NCBI GenBank assembly: GCA_903824185.1
Contig: CAIJVU010000003.1
Span: 109,434 to 145,839, forward strand
Direction of reading: 5' to 3'
DNA from: an uncultured Hyphomicrobiales bacterium
GTDB taxonomy: Bacteria; Pseudomonadota; Alphaproteobacteria; Rhizobiales; Beijerinckiaceae
Length of the DNA stretch: 36,406 nt
Positions 1-7,600 of this stretch are shown piece after piece (positions within the stretch are counted from its first letter, which is position 1; the number at the start of each line of letters is the position of its first letter). Made by a program: the position numbers and the translations under genes. The notes beneath the pieces were generated by a model. It saw only the letters and a list, made by a program, of their open reading frames with translations, did no database searches and was not told where the DNA came from.

Positions 1-102
1 AGAGGCTTGATGCAGATAGGGCGTGCCGATCCATTGCCGCGCCTGTGCGACAATCTGCATCCGCCATGCAGAAGGCGTTATGGATGATCCTTGCTGTGTC
101 AT
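1..102 (-). CDS. GTA g14-like NlpC/P60 cell-wall peptidase, N-terminal fragment
   Basis: Only the first 34 residues are inside the window; the gene runs off the left edge. The visible N-terminus contains VAQARQWIGTPYLHQAS, which matches the start of NlpC/P60 cysteine peptidases just before their catalytic Cys, which lies outside. The ATG at 102 overlaps the stop of the g13-like gene as ATGA, so translation is probably coupled. In RcGTA this position is occupied by g14, a tail-associated peptidase thought to help the particle cross peptidoglycan. The assignment rests on the short motif plus perfect synteny with g12 and g13. Confidence 0.8.
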   Translation of the reverse strand, partial: MTQQGSSITPSAWRMQIVAQARQWIGTPYLHQAS

Positions 103-977
103 TGATACAAGCTCCCGCCATCCAGCCCCGGCGTGCCGTCACTCACCCGCCGCATCAACACATCATTGCCGGGCATGCGCGGAAAGCCGCGATAATTGAC
201 ATGATTGCCAAAGCGCGTGCGGCAGGTTTCCAGCCGCTTGTCACAACCTGCGGTGACGATGAATTGATCCCCCGCCTGCAACTTGGCAGGCAAGGGCCGC
301 CATAACGCAAACAAGGCTTGTTGATGGGCACAGCTATGCAGCCTCACATCGACGCTCACCCCTGCATTGGCCCCTGTCAGAAAGCGAACAAGCCCCGCAT
401 TAAACAAGCCCGCGGCATAGCCACCATCGGCTGCGGTAAATCCATGCGTGCCATCGGGCATCACAATGGTTGACTGGTAACGGGTGCTGGGATCGTTGAG
501 CGAGACCTTGCATTGCGCATCCCCCAGATCCGCCGCGCATAAAGCCTGATAAAGACGCCCGCGCGGTTGCCGCCATTGATCCGCAAGGCTCAACACCTCC
601 ACCATGAAGCCCATATCCCCGCGTTCGATCTTGCCGATGATCCCGCTATCCACCAGCAAGGCCTGACTGGGATCGGTCCAGTCCACCAACCAGGTTTCGA
701 TTTTGGCCTGATCATAAAAACCGGCGGCAATATCGGCTTCGGTGATTTTCGTGGACGTCAAAGCCCCCAATAGACGCGTGGCTCCGCTATGGGCCACCAA
801 GCCCCGCTCCGATGCGCCGAGATCCAGCCCCGAGGCCGCCTCATGCACAATGCCACCAAACACCAAATCGGCATCATGCTGGGTAAAGCCCAAAATACGG
901 CCATCTTTGCGAAACAGCCGCCAGCACAAAGACAGGCCCGCCGCCCCTTGTCCGAATGAAGGAGGATAAATGCGCAT
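99..977 (-). CDS. GTA g13-like tail hub protein (DUF2163, phage BR0599 family)
   Basis: This 292-residue protein matches the DUF2163/BR0599 family. The conserved opening is present near residues 16-40 (CWRLFRKDGRILGFTQHD), and the Cys-containing C-terminal part (AGCDKRLETCRTRFGN followed by NYRGFPRMPGND) is typical of the family. In RcGTA the homologue g13 forms the hub at the tail tip. The gene lies 16 bases after the g12-like gene and overlaps the g14-like gene by four bases. The start at 977 has only a weak purine-rich ribosome site. Family assignment is firm; the structural role is taken from the RcGTA homologue. Confidence 0.9.
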   Translation of the reverse strand: MRIYPPSFGQGAAGLSLCWRLFRKDGRILGFTQHDADLVFGGIVHEAASGLDLGASERGLVAHSGATRLLGALTSTKITEADIAAGFYDQAKIETWLVDWTDPSQALLVDSGIIGKIERGDMGFMVEVLSLADQWRQPRGRLYQALCAADLGDAQCKVSLNDPSTRYQSTIVMPDGTHGFTAADGGYAAGLFNAGLVRFLTGANAGVSVDVRLHSCAHQQALFALWRPLPAKLQAGDQFIVTAGCDKRLETCRTRFGNHVNYRGFPRMPGNDVLMRRVSDGTPGLDGGSLYQ

Positions 978-993
978 GAATTTTATTTCCCGT

Positions 994-1629
994 TTAGCTG
1001 ATCAATTCGAGCAGAGTGACAACAGGCACTTCGCTGGTGCCCCATGCATCAAAATTCACCGCGAACACGTCCGATTCAAAGCGCACCGGCACATCGAATT
1101 GATAGCCTGCGGTAATCACACTTTGGGCAGGCGGAAGATGACCGGCATAAAAGGTAACGAGCCCCGTTGTGCTGTCACAGGCGAAATCTTTGCCCGCCCC
1201 ACATTCCACCCCATTGACCGCCACACGCACCGTGCCTGCACAGGGTTTGAGAATGGGGCGCTGATAGGCCGCAACGCCCGCGCCATAGGTTTTCGACAAG
1301 GCAAAAGACGCCGTGACCCCGTCCCCCACGCCAATCGTCTGATCAAATGGCGTGATCGGCACCCCGCTTTGCCCATCCAAGGGATCATGAAAACGAAACC
1401 CATACAGCCTGCCGCGCCTTGCCTCGAAAAACTGCACGAGCTGCATCAGATCGCTGCGTGTTTTCAGACCCGAGCCAATCTCATATCGCCTGCGGGCATG
1501 CCGCCAGCGCGACAGCCGCCGTTCAAAGCCTGACGCCTGCACCGCAATTTCGGTCTGGCGCTGTGGCCCACCCCGCCCTGTTAAGGCAAGCGGCACAGGA
1601 AAAAGCACTTCATGAAACGCCTGCACCAT
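994..1629 (-). CDS. GTA g12-like distal tail protein (DUF2460, TIGR02217)
   Basis: This 211-residue protein belongs to the DUF2460 family: it has FHEVLFPVPLAL at the start, the segment RYEIGSGL near residues 49-56, LVQFFEARRGRLYGFRFHDP, and ends with VTLLELIS. In RcGTA g12 is the distal tail protein joining tube to baseplate. I chose ATG 1629 over the longer frame (to 1647) because a GAGGAG ribosome site lies 6-7 bases upstream and homologues start here. Unusually, the next gene upstream is not a tape measure but a gene on the other strand, so this gene probably needs its own promoter within 1630-1753 or read-through across the inserted gene. Confidence 0.92.
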   Translation of the reverse strand: MVQAFHEVLFPVPLALTGRGGPQRQTEIAVQASGFERRLSRWRHARRRYEIGSGLKTRSDLMQLVQFFEARRGRLYGFRFHDPLDGQSGVPITPFDQTIGVGDGVTASFALSKTYGAGVAAYQRPILKPCAGTVRVAVNGVECGAGKDFACDSTTGLVTFYAGHLPPAQSVITAGYQFDVPVRFESDVFAVNFDAWGTSEVPVVTLLELIS

Positions 1630-1753
1630 GTTTCTCTCCTCACTCAAAAAATCGCGCGAGACTGATCAAATATTCGGCCTTTTCAGACACCGGACTTGGC
1701 GTTACTGTGCGGCCTTGTTTTGATGTGTCCGCCCTCGCTCAGGAGTTTTTTTC

Positions 1754-2026
1754 GTGTCAGCGCCTGATCCCTATGCGCAAGCGCCCGCTCTCTTATCGCT
1801 TGAACAGGAATTTCCCGACAATGCGGCCTTGATTACGCGGCTGCGCCACAGGGACCAGTCCTTCAGGCGGCTCGCCTCTTATTACGAGTCCCTGCATCTC
1901 AATATCCAAGCCATTGAAACCGGACGCGAGGAGGCCAGCGCTGCCTTTCTCGACATGCTGCGCACCCAGCGCGATCAGGCACGCCACGACATCACCCATA
2001 TTCTGGCAGACGCCCCGCCTTACTAA
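1754..2026 (+). CDS. Small coiled-coil protein, DUF465/YdcH-like, inside the GTA cluster
   Basis: This 90-residue, mostly helical protein carries the DUF465 (YdcH) pattern: EFPDNAALITRLRHRDQSF, then RLASYYESLHLNIQAIE, a loop, and a second helix. The usual family length is about 70 residues; here there are short extensions at both ends. The start is GTG 1754 with AGGAG eight bases upstream. The function of DUF465 proteins is not established. It is transcribed against its GTA neighbours, and its stop overlaps the stop of the g8-like gene by three bases. It occupies exactly the place where g9, g10 and g11 should be. The clear ribosome site and intact frame suggest a working gene; the family call is by pattern only. 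Confidence 0.75.
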   Translation: MSAPDPYAQAPALLSLEQEFPDNAALITRLRHRDQSFRRLASYYESLHLNIQAIETGREEASAAFLDMLRTQRDQARHDITHILADAPPY

Positions 2027-2439
2027 GAGGGCGGCGTTGTTTGTTCGGTCAGCTCCACGAGTTCCAGAAGCGTTTGCCGCCAGCCGTCTTCGCGGGCGGG
2101 CGTCATCGTCACACGCTCAAGATAACATTGCAGCACGTGATAGCCGTCAGGCTGTAAAATGCCGCTTGTGATAAGCGCATTGATCCTGTCGGCCACACCC
2201 AGCATTTCGACATCACCCTTTTGCAGGGACCAGATTTCAAGCACACCTTGAAAACGGTAACCGGTCTGGCTGCCGCCGGTCCAAGGGGTGACCTGCGCCG
2301 GACCAAAGCTGATATAAGGCGGTTCGGTCTGGGCTGGCACGGCGGCATAAATTTTCGTGCCACCCAATAAAGCGAGCAACGCCGTATCACGGATCAAGGC
2401 CGCATAAAGCGCCTTGCGCATCGCCAGCAGCGGCCCCAT
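2023..2439 (-). CDS. GTA g8-like tail terminator (DUF3168)
   Basis: The protein is 138 residues and matches the DUF3168 family: an N-terminal helix (LYAALIRDTALLALL), PPYISFGPAQVTPW near the middle, and the strand motif GVLEIWSLQKGDVEMLGVADRI. The RcGTA homologue g8 is the tail terminator ring joining head and tail. The ATG at 2439 overlaps the g7-like stop as TGATG, indicating coupled translation; the longer frame to 2466 lies inside g7. In a normal cluster the tail tube gene g9 would follow directly, but here transcription meets a convergent gene. Confidence 0.85.
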   Translation of the reverse strand: MGPLLAMRKALYAALIRDTALLALLGGTKIYAAVPAQTEPPYISFGPAQVTPWTGGSQTGYRFQGVLEIWSLQKGDVEMLGVADRINALITSGILQPDGYHVLQCYLERVTMTPAREDGWRQTLLELVELTEQTTPPS

Positions 2440-2801
2440 CAGCCATGCTCCTGTGTGCACAGGCACATCAGGCGTGTTTTCAAGGCATCGGGATCAATCA
2501 CCTGCCGGATGAGATAATGATCCTGCCCTTGGCTGAACCGCATGCCAACAGTCACGCCCTCCCGATAGCGGATGATAATCTGATGGGTGAGCGTTTCTCC
2601 TGTTTGGCGGGGCGCCTGTGCGGCTTCCACAAAGACGGGATGAAGCCCTGCCCACACGGTCACCACGGGAACGAAGACCGAGGTGGTGCCACCCGCGCCG
2701 TCCGGCGTGGCAGAGGGGGCTTCCAGCAGCAAGCGATGGCGCAATTGACCGATGCTGGCAAGCTTGTCGGCCCAGCGTTCAAGAAGACGTGTCCAGTTCA
2801 T
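2439..2801 (-). CDS. GTA g7-like head-tail adaptor (SPP1 gp16 type)
   Basis: This 120-residue protein resembles the phage head-tail adaptor family (PF05521, TIGR01563). It begins with a short helical part ending in IGQLRHRLLLEAP, has VVTVWAGLHPV near residues 46-56, and a family-typical strand THQIIIRYREGVTVGMRF near 72-89. The RcGTA homologue g7 is the stopper protein beneath the portal. The start has a GGAGG ribosome site five bases upstream and overlaps the g6-like stop as TGATG; the stop likewise overlaps g8. The three genes g6-g7-g8 therefore form one coupled unit. Confidence 0.88.
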   Translation of the reverse strand: MNWTRLLERWADKLASIGQLRHRLLLEAPSATPDGAGGTTSVFVPVVTVWAGLHPVFVEAAQAPRQTGETLTHQIIIRYREGVTVGMRFSQGQDHYLIRQVIDPDALKTRLMCLCTQEHG

Positions 2802-3361
2802 CAGATCCTCCGTATGATAAAGGGGGCAATCAGACCGGCGATATGGTCGATGGGCAGCACAGAGGCCGCGCTGCGCTGCTCATAGGCTTGCGCCACAAAA
2901 ACCAGAACCGCCTGTTTGAGGGCTTCGGGTATGCGGGCAGGCTGGTCGCCATAGCCGAATTGAATATCCAGTGTCAGCGAAAGCGGGCCTGTCACGGGCA
3001 TCATGAGCGATGACGGCAAGACAAGGCGCGGTGGCTCTGTCCCGCTTTCAAGCCATAATTTTGAGAGATCGAGCGGCACTTGGGTCGTGGCATCGCTTTG
3101 CGTGAAGCCGTTGACCACTTGCTGCACAGGGGCCTTCGGCAAGATGATGAAAGGCAAAGCGGGCGGCTTGACGAGATTCAGCCGCCAGGTTTGCGTGATC
3201 AAAGCCCGCCGCGTATACTGTTCCACCATTTGGCGGGCAGAGGCAATCAAACGGATGACCGTGGCGTCATCATCCGATGTGTCGAGTTTCAGCCACGTCT
3301 TGGCCTCATCCAGCGTCACCGGCTCAATAGCAGGTGGCATGATCAATTTGATGGATAGCAT
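2801..3361 (-). CDS. GTA g6-like head-tail connector (phage gp6 family)
   Basis: The protein is 186 residues and belongs to the phage gp6-like connector family (PF05135/TIGR02215). The signature N-terminus PPAIEPVTLDEAKTWLKLD is followed by DDATVIRLIASARQMVEQYT and a long family-typical C-terminal helix (PEALKQAVLVFVAQAYEQR). It is expected to sit as a ring under the portal. I place the start at ATG 3361; AGGGAG lies ten bases upstream. The first bases overlap divergently with the probable 5' end of the serine protease gene, so the two genes have no private intergenic region. Capsid (g5) would normally precede it directly. Confidence 0.88.
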   Translation of the reverse strand: MLSIKLIMPPAIEPVTLDEAKTWLKLDTSDDDATVIRLIASARQMVEQYTRRALITQTWRLNLVKPPALPFIILPKAPVQQVVNGFTQSDATTQVPLDLSKLWLESGTEPPRLVLPSSLMMPVTGPLSLTLDIQFGYGDQPARIPEALKQAVLVFVAQAYEQRSAASVLPIDHIAGLIAPFIIRRI

Positions 3362-4181
3362 TGTGCAAACACTCCCTTTCAGGGCCAAAGGCCCTCAGCT
3401 CTCCCATGCGGAGACATCAGGCCTGAAGACGTGTCCAAATCCGCGCAGAGGCTGGGCCTTGCTTGTGGCCCTGCTCTCTGCATTGGGTTTTCCGACTGTG
3501 GCGCAGGCGATTATCGGCGGGCAGGAAGCCCCCGGCCTGCGGCCCCATCTCGTGATGATCGTTTCCGATCGCGGCTCGTTTTGCAGCGGCGTGGTGATCG
3601 CACGCCGCACGATCCTGACCGCCGCCCATTGCGTTTTCGGACAGGGCTCCTATCGCCTGCATTGGCGCGATGCGCAGGGACAAGCCGTCTTGGCCGAACC
3701 CGCCCGCATCACGTTGCATCCCGACTTTCATGCCGATGCCGCCAAAACCCGCCAACGCTCGATTGATCTGGCCGTCATCACCAGCAAAGAGGATCTGCCT
3801 GCCTCGTTTGTGCCCGCCCCTCTGGTACCGGCTGCAACCGAACCCCCTGCCAAAGGCCTGATCCTCACCCTTGCCGGATATGGATTGTCCCAAGAGCGCG
3901 ATCCCAACAGCACGGGCGTCTTGAAAAGCGTCGCGCTGCCGGTGATCATGCCCTATGGGCAGGGCCGGATTCTGGTCTGGCTTGGCAATCAAAAAGACGG
4001 GGCCTGTGGCGGCGATTCCGGTGGTGGTATTTTCACAGCCGATGGCCGGCTTCTGGCCGTCACGGTCTGGAGCGAGGGACAGGGAAAAAATCTCTGCGGC
4101 GCCCTCACCCAAGGCCTGTTGATCGCGCCCCAGCATGTCTGGATCACCAAACAGCTGGAGCGCTCCCCCGCGCAGCCTTAA
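3351..4181 (+). CDS. Secreted S1-family (chymotrypsin-fold) serine protease embedded in the GTA cluster
   Basis: With ATG 3351 the product is 276 residues. Residues 34-53 form a hydrophobic signal segment ending in VAQA, followed by IIGGQEA, the usual mature start of S1 proteases. The catalytic triad is intact: H93 in TAAHC, D139 in DLAVI and S223 in GGDSGG. C78/C94 and C219/C249 could form the conserved disulphides. The S1 pocket residue six before the catalytic serine is Gly217, not the Asp of true trypsins, so cleavage specificity is unclear. The start is uncertain: the n-region is long and no strong ribosome site precedes 3351. The stop at 4181 directly abuts the capsid gene stop at 4182. 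The gene is absent from canonical GTA clusters. Confidence 0.85.
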   Translation: MDSIVQTLPFRAKGPQLSHAETSGLKTCPNPRRGWALLVALLSALGFPTVAQAIIGGQEAPGLRPHLVMIVSDRGSFCSGVVIARRTILTAAHCVFGQGSYRLHWRDAQGQAVLAEPARITLHPDFHADAAKTRQRSIDLAVITSKEDLPASFVPAPLVPAATEPPAKGLILTLAGYGLSQERDPNSTGVLKSVALPVIMPYGQGRILVWLGNQKDGACGGDSGGGIFTADGRLLAVTVWSEGQGKNLCGALTQGLLIAPQHVWITKQLERSPAQP

Positions 4182-5453
4182 TCAGGCGGTGCCGAATTTC
4201 AGCAATTTGATCGCGTCATAATCTTGCACACCCCCGCCGACCCGTTTGGTGGTGTAGAACATGACATAGGGCTTGTTGGAGAAGGGATCACGCAAGACCC
4301 TGATCCCCACCCGATCCACGATCAGATAGGCGCGGGCGAAATTGCCGAAGGCCACCGCAAAGGCATCGGCGGCGATATCGGGCATGTCCTCTGCTTCCAC
4401 CAGCGGGAAATTCATCAAAGTGGCCTGCTGGCCAAGCGTTGCGGGCGGCTGCCACAAATATTCGCCGGTCGTGGCTTTGATTTTGCGGATGGCGGCCTGC
4501 GTGCGGCGGTTCATCACGAAAGTGGCATTTTGCCGATAGCCGGGCTTGGTCGCATAAATCAAATCAACCAGAACATCGGACGGCGTTGTGGGATTGAACG
4601 CGCCTGCCGTGCCTGTCACGAGATAGCCAAGCTTGCCCCATGACCAGGAGGCCTGCGCGATTTTGGCCGGTGTCAAAAAGCCCATCGGCCGCGTCACCCC
4701 GTCACCATTGACAAAGGCCGAGCCCTCTTGTTCGGCAAACACCACCTGCACTTCCTCGGCAATCCATTGCTCGATATTGACCGCCGCATCATCGAGCAGC
4801 GTTTGGGTGGCGGCGGGCATGGCATAAAGCTCCATGGCCGGAAAATTCATATCGGCGATCACCTGACTGTTGGTTTGCGGACGGGCCGCACTTTCCCCGA
4901 TCCAGCCCGAACCCGGACCCGTGGTGGAAAAGGCCTTTTTGAAGGTCGCGGTGGAAATGGTCTGCACCGTTGCCAAAGAGCGGATGGGCGAGGCCATCGA
5001 CATGCGGCGCAAGATTTCATGCTCGACAGGCGGGGTCACCAAAACACCACCATCGGTGGGGCTTCCCGCCGACAAGGCCTTTTGCTCAAATCCCTTCAAG
5101 CCCGAGGCATCGCCACGGCGCATATAATCAAGAAAGGCCGTTTTATATTGGCGTTCTTCATAGCTCAGCCCATCATCCGCACTGCCTTGCAAGGCAGGAC
5201 GCGCGGCGCGATGTAAAGCACTGTCCAAGCGCTGATGCGCCTCATCCAGTGCCCCATTCAAGCGCATGAGTTTTTCTTCTGTCAGCACATCGGCGGCCCG
5301 CTTTTTTTCGAGCTGCGCGAGCCGGAAATCATTTTCTTGTTTGAAGGCCTCAAACTGGCGATTCAATGTTGCCAAGATCTGGGCGGGATCGGTGTCATAC
5401 GCCTTGATTTCGGGCGTCAGCAATCCATTCGCAAAAAGCGTTGTGTCCGTCAT
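4182..5453 (-). CDS. GTA g5-like major capsid protein (HK97 fold)
   Basis: The protein is 423 residues. Residues about 30-90 form the charged, coiled-coil scaffold-like delta domain (FEAFKQENDFRLAQLEKKRA). The HK97 capsid body follows, with GTDGGVLV-like segment SPTDGGVLVTPPVE, WIGESAARPQTNSQ, LYAMPAATQTLLDDAAVNIEQWI and a C-terminal KLLKFG. It should be matured by the adjacent g4-like protease. The ATG at 5453 has GGAGAG five bases upstream. In RcGTA-type clusters g6 comes next, but here the serine protease gene lies between, facing the capsid stop codon with no gap. The frame is complete and shows no sign of decay. Confidence 0.95.
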   Translation of the reverse strand: MTDTTLFANGLLTPEIKAYDTDPAQILATLNRQFEAFKQENDFRLAQLEKKRAADVLTEEKLMRLNGALDEAHQRLDSALHRAARPALQGSADDGLSYEERQYKTAFLDYMRRGDASGLKGFEQKALSAGSPTDGGVLVTPPVEHEILRRMSMASPIRSLATVQTISTATFKKAFSTTGPGSGWIGESAARPQTNSQVIADMNFPAMELYAMPAATQTLLDDAAVNIEQWIAEEVQVVFAEQEGSAFVNGDGVTRPMGFLTPAKIAQASWSWGKLGYLVTGTAGAFNPTTPSDVLVDLIYATKPGYRQNATFVMNRRTQAAIRKIKATTGEYLWQPPATLGQQATLMNFPLVEAEDMPDIAADAFAVAFGNFARAYLIVDRVGIRVLRDPFSNKPYVMFYTTKRVGGGVQDYDAIKLLKFGTA

Positions 5454-5501
5454 AGGTCTCTCCGGTTGGTAAAGCAGAAGCGCGGTAGGTAAAGTCGGGC
5501 G

Positions 5502-5990
5502 TTACCGCAAAGCCGCCCCCTGCCCGTGGGCGGGTGAGCCTGCAACGCGCAAGACCCGCGCTGCTGGCAGAAGCGGGAAGGTCACCAGTGACACTTCCCA
5601 AAGATCAACACGCAGCAAATGGCGATAGCCCGTTAGGCTTTCGCGCCGCGCCTGCACGGGCTTGTAACCAATCGACAAGCCCGCCACAGCGCCTTGCTGC
5701 AACAAGGCAAACAGTTCACGCCCGCGCGTCACCGATAAATTCAACGCGCCGCGCACATAAAGACCGCGTTGGTCCTCCTGCATCTGCGTGAACACACCGA
5801 CCGGCTCGCGCGGATCATGCTGCCAGAGCATGCGGATCCCCGCAGCCCCGCCCCGCACGACAAGGCTTTGCTGAAACGCACCGGCCATCACCACATCTTG
5901 CGCGAGATCCGGCACGCCGAACAGGCTGGCATAGCCGTCAAAAACACCCGTGGTCTGTTGGGTTGAAGAAGAAGGCACCGGCTTGTTCAT
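5502..5990 (-). CDS. GTA g4-like prohead maturation protease (HK97 family, U35)
   Basis: This 162-residue protein fits the HK97 prohead protease family. FDGYASLFGVPDLAQDVV opens the domain, the catalytic His is in MLWQHDPREPVG, the catalytic Ser in GLSIGY, and the C-terminal motif WEVSLVTFP is conserved. It would cleave the capsid N-terminal delta domain. The ATG at 5990 overlaps the stop of the small upstream frame as ATGA; the frame extends to 6164 but that extension would cover the small gene and lacks homology. The capsid gene follows after 48 bases. Confidence 0.92.
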   Translation of the reverse strand: MNKPVPSSSTQQTTGVFDGYASLFGVPDLAQDVVMAGAFQQSLVVRGGAAGIRMLWQHDPREPVGVFTQMQEDQRGLYVRGALNLSVTRGRELFALLQQGAVAGLSIGYKPVQARRESLTGYRHLLRVDLWEVSLVTFPLLPAARVLRVAGSPAHGQGAALR

Positions 5991-6157
5991 CCCCGCGCCC
6001 TTTCCGCTTTGCCGCTGATCCGGCGGGCCATGCGCATCACCCGCCGGTGGCGTGACAAGCGCAGAAGAAAACGGGCAATGACATCGCCCACCAAAACCTC
6101 GCCAGCTGGTGTTTGGCTGTCGATGGGGCCATCGGAAAGACTGCGCGGCAAAACCAT
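5987..6157 (-). CDS. Small 56-residue protein between g3.5 and g4, no recognised family
   Basis: A short frame with ATG 6157, AGGAG seven bases upstream, ends by overlapping the protease start as ATGA. The product has an acidic/neutral N-terminal half and a very basic C-terminal half (ARFLLRLSRHRRVMRMARRI), which looks like an amphipathic or nucleic-acid-binding helix. I recognise no family. The excellent ribosome site and coupled stop argue for real translation; it may serve mainly to couple ribosomes onto g4, or be a minor head protein. Confidence 0.6.
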   Translation of the reverse strand: MVLPRSLSDGPIDSQTPAGEVLVGDVIARFLLRLSRHRRVMRMARRISGKAERARG

Positions 6158-6176
6158 GGCACACTCCTGTTTGAGA

Positions 6177-6359
6177 TCACTCGTCACATTGGTTGTTGAA
6201 GCGATGCAGTTCGCGGATAAACACATCAAACCGTCGATTGGCCTGCGACAATTCCCGCAAGCTGATGGCCAAGGCCGTCGAGGCCCCGCTGGCCCAGATA
6301 AAAAGAGCCAGATCAGCCAGATCCCCGCGGGTCAGGATCAGTTCGAGACCCGCATTCAT
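6177..6359 (-). CDS. GTA g3.5-like small protein
   Basis: This 60-residue protein has a hydrophobic stretch (DLADLALFIWASGASTALA, residues 13-31) followed by a helix RELSQANRRFDVFIRELHRF. The pattern and the position between portal and prohead protease match the small g3.5 product of RcGTA-type clusters. The ATG at 6359 overlaps the portal stop as ATGA, so it is translationally coupled to portal. Its role in particles is not well defined. Confidence 0.75.
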   Translation of the reverse strand: MNAGLELILTRGDLADLALFIWASGASTALAISLRELSQANRRFDVFIRELHRFNNQCDE

Positions 6360-7555
6360 GCTGGTGGCCCTTTTCCGGCAGCCCCCGCACCCATCGGCGG
6401 ATAGCCCACCGCCTGCCGCTTTTCATCCATGGTCAAAAACGAACAGGCTTCAAGCCGTGTCCATAGGGCATCGCGTTCCACCGCAAGGGCGGCAATCTGA
6501 TCGAGATCAGGCTCGATCCGCAGCGCTCCATAAACAGGTGTCACCCAATGCGCGATGCTGTCGGCAGTACGCCGCACCAGCGGCAAAATGGTCTGCCGCC
6601 AAAAGGCGCGATTGGCCTCGGCAAAATTCGCATAGGTATTATCCCCCGGCAGACCCAACAGCAAAGGCGGCACGCCAAAAGCCAAGGCGATTTCCCGCGC
6701 CGCCGCCGCTTTCGCTTCCATGAAATCCATGTCCTTGGGTGTCATCGACAAGGGCTTCCAATCAAGCCCGCCTTCCAGCAATAAAGGCCTTCCGGCATTG
6801 GCAGCCCCTTGAAAAGAGGCTTCCAATTCCGCCTTCAGCCGCTCGAATTGTTCCGTGCCCAAAGTCGCACCCGGCGGCCCCGCATAGACCAAAGCGCCTG
6901 ATGGACGGGCTGCATTATCCAGCAACGCCTTATTCCACCCCGAGGCCGCATTGTGAATATCAATCGCCGAGGCCGCCGCCTCCATCGGCGACAGGCCGTA
7001 ATGGTCATTGAGCGGATGATAAAGCGTGAATTGCAAAATGGGCGGCAGGGGGTCGCGCGTCTGGTCAAACTGCACCACCGCCCCGCCTACCCGATATTCC
7101 CATGCCTGCGGCCAACCATCCGAACCCAGCACCACTTTCATCCGGTCGGGTCGCAAGGCATAGAGTTCACGGATTTGCTTGCCGCTGACAACCGCTTCGA
7201 GATAGGCATTGCCCGCAATCAAAAGATTGCCGTAAAGCGTCTCGCGCAATGTCGTGCCCGCATCGCGTGGATTGGGATGCAACAGCAACGACAACAAGGG
7301 ATGATCGGCCTGCTCGTGATCCCCCTCATAAAGCAATAAAGGCACAGAGGCCGCAGCCTCTGCCACCATCCGCACCGCCCGATAGACTATGGCATTGGTT
7401 TGAAAACCCTCGCGCGCCAAAGACGCATAATCGCGCGGCGTCCAGATCGGTCGGCCGGTTTGATAATAGGCCATCAAAGGACCGGTCAGCGATGTCTTGA
7501 CCGCCTCAGGACGCAGGGCAGACCCCCGCTTCAACCAGTGACTCAGCAATGACAT
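6356..7555 (-). CDS. GTA g3-like portal protein (HK97 family)
   Basis: This 399-residue protein is an HK97-type phage portal. Recognisable segments are the early LMAYYQTGRPIWTPRDYASL, FQTNAIVYRAVRMVAEAAASVPLLLY, the dodecamer wing region with LHPNPRD, PIL-FTLYHPLNDHYGLSPM, and FGVPPLLLGLPGDNTYANF-type clip/stem motif near the C-terminal third. It forms the DNA entry ring. I use ATG 7555 (AGGAG five bases upstream) in place of the longer frame to 7582. Upstream lies the 35-bp repeat region separating it from terL. Confidence 0.95.
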   Translation of the reverse strand: MSLLSHWLKRGSALRPEAVKTSLTGPLMAYYQTGRPIWTPRDYASLAREGFQTNAIVYRAVRMVAEAAASVPLLLYEGDHEQADHPLLSLLLHPNPRDAGTTLRETLYGNLLIAGNAYLEAVVSGKQIRELYALRPDRMKVVLGSDGWPQAWEYRVGGAVVQFDQTRDPLPPILQFTLYHPLNDHYGLSPMEAAASAIDIHNAASGWNKALLDNAARPSGALVYAGPPGATLGTEQFERLKAELEASFQGAANAGRPLLLEGGLDWKPLSMTPKDMDFMEAKAAAAREIALAFGVPPLLLGLPGDNTYANFAEANRAFWRQTILPLVRRTADSIAHWVTPVYGALRIEPDLDQIAALAVERDALWTRLEACSFLTMDEKRQAVGYPPMGAGAAGKGPPA

Positions 7556-7600
7556 GGCAGCTCCTTCACCGAAAATGGACAATCAAAAAATCAAAACCCG

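Noticed and set aside
970-1533. Long rightward open frame inside the g12 gene.
   Set aside because: It is antisense to a clear DUF2460 gene, with no ribosome site or recognisable domain; GC-rich coding regions often leave such shadows.
3003-3350. The serine protease frame stays open far upstream to 3003.
   Set aside because: This part lies antisense inside the g6-like gene, contains no signal or protease homology, and S1 proteases of this type need only the region after about 3350.
5991-6164. N-terminal extension of the prohead protease to 6164.
   Set aside because: The extension has no homology, lacks a ribosome site, and overlaps a small frame that does have one.
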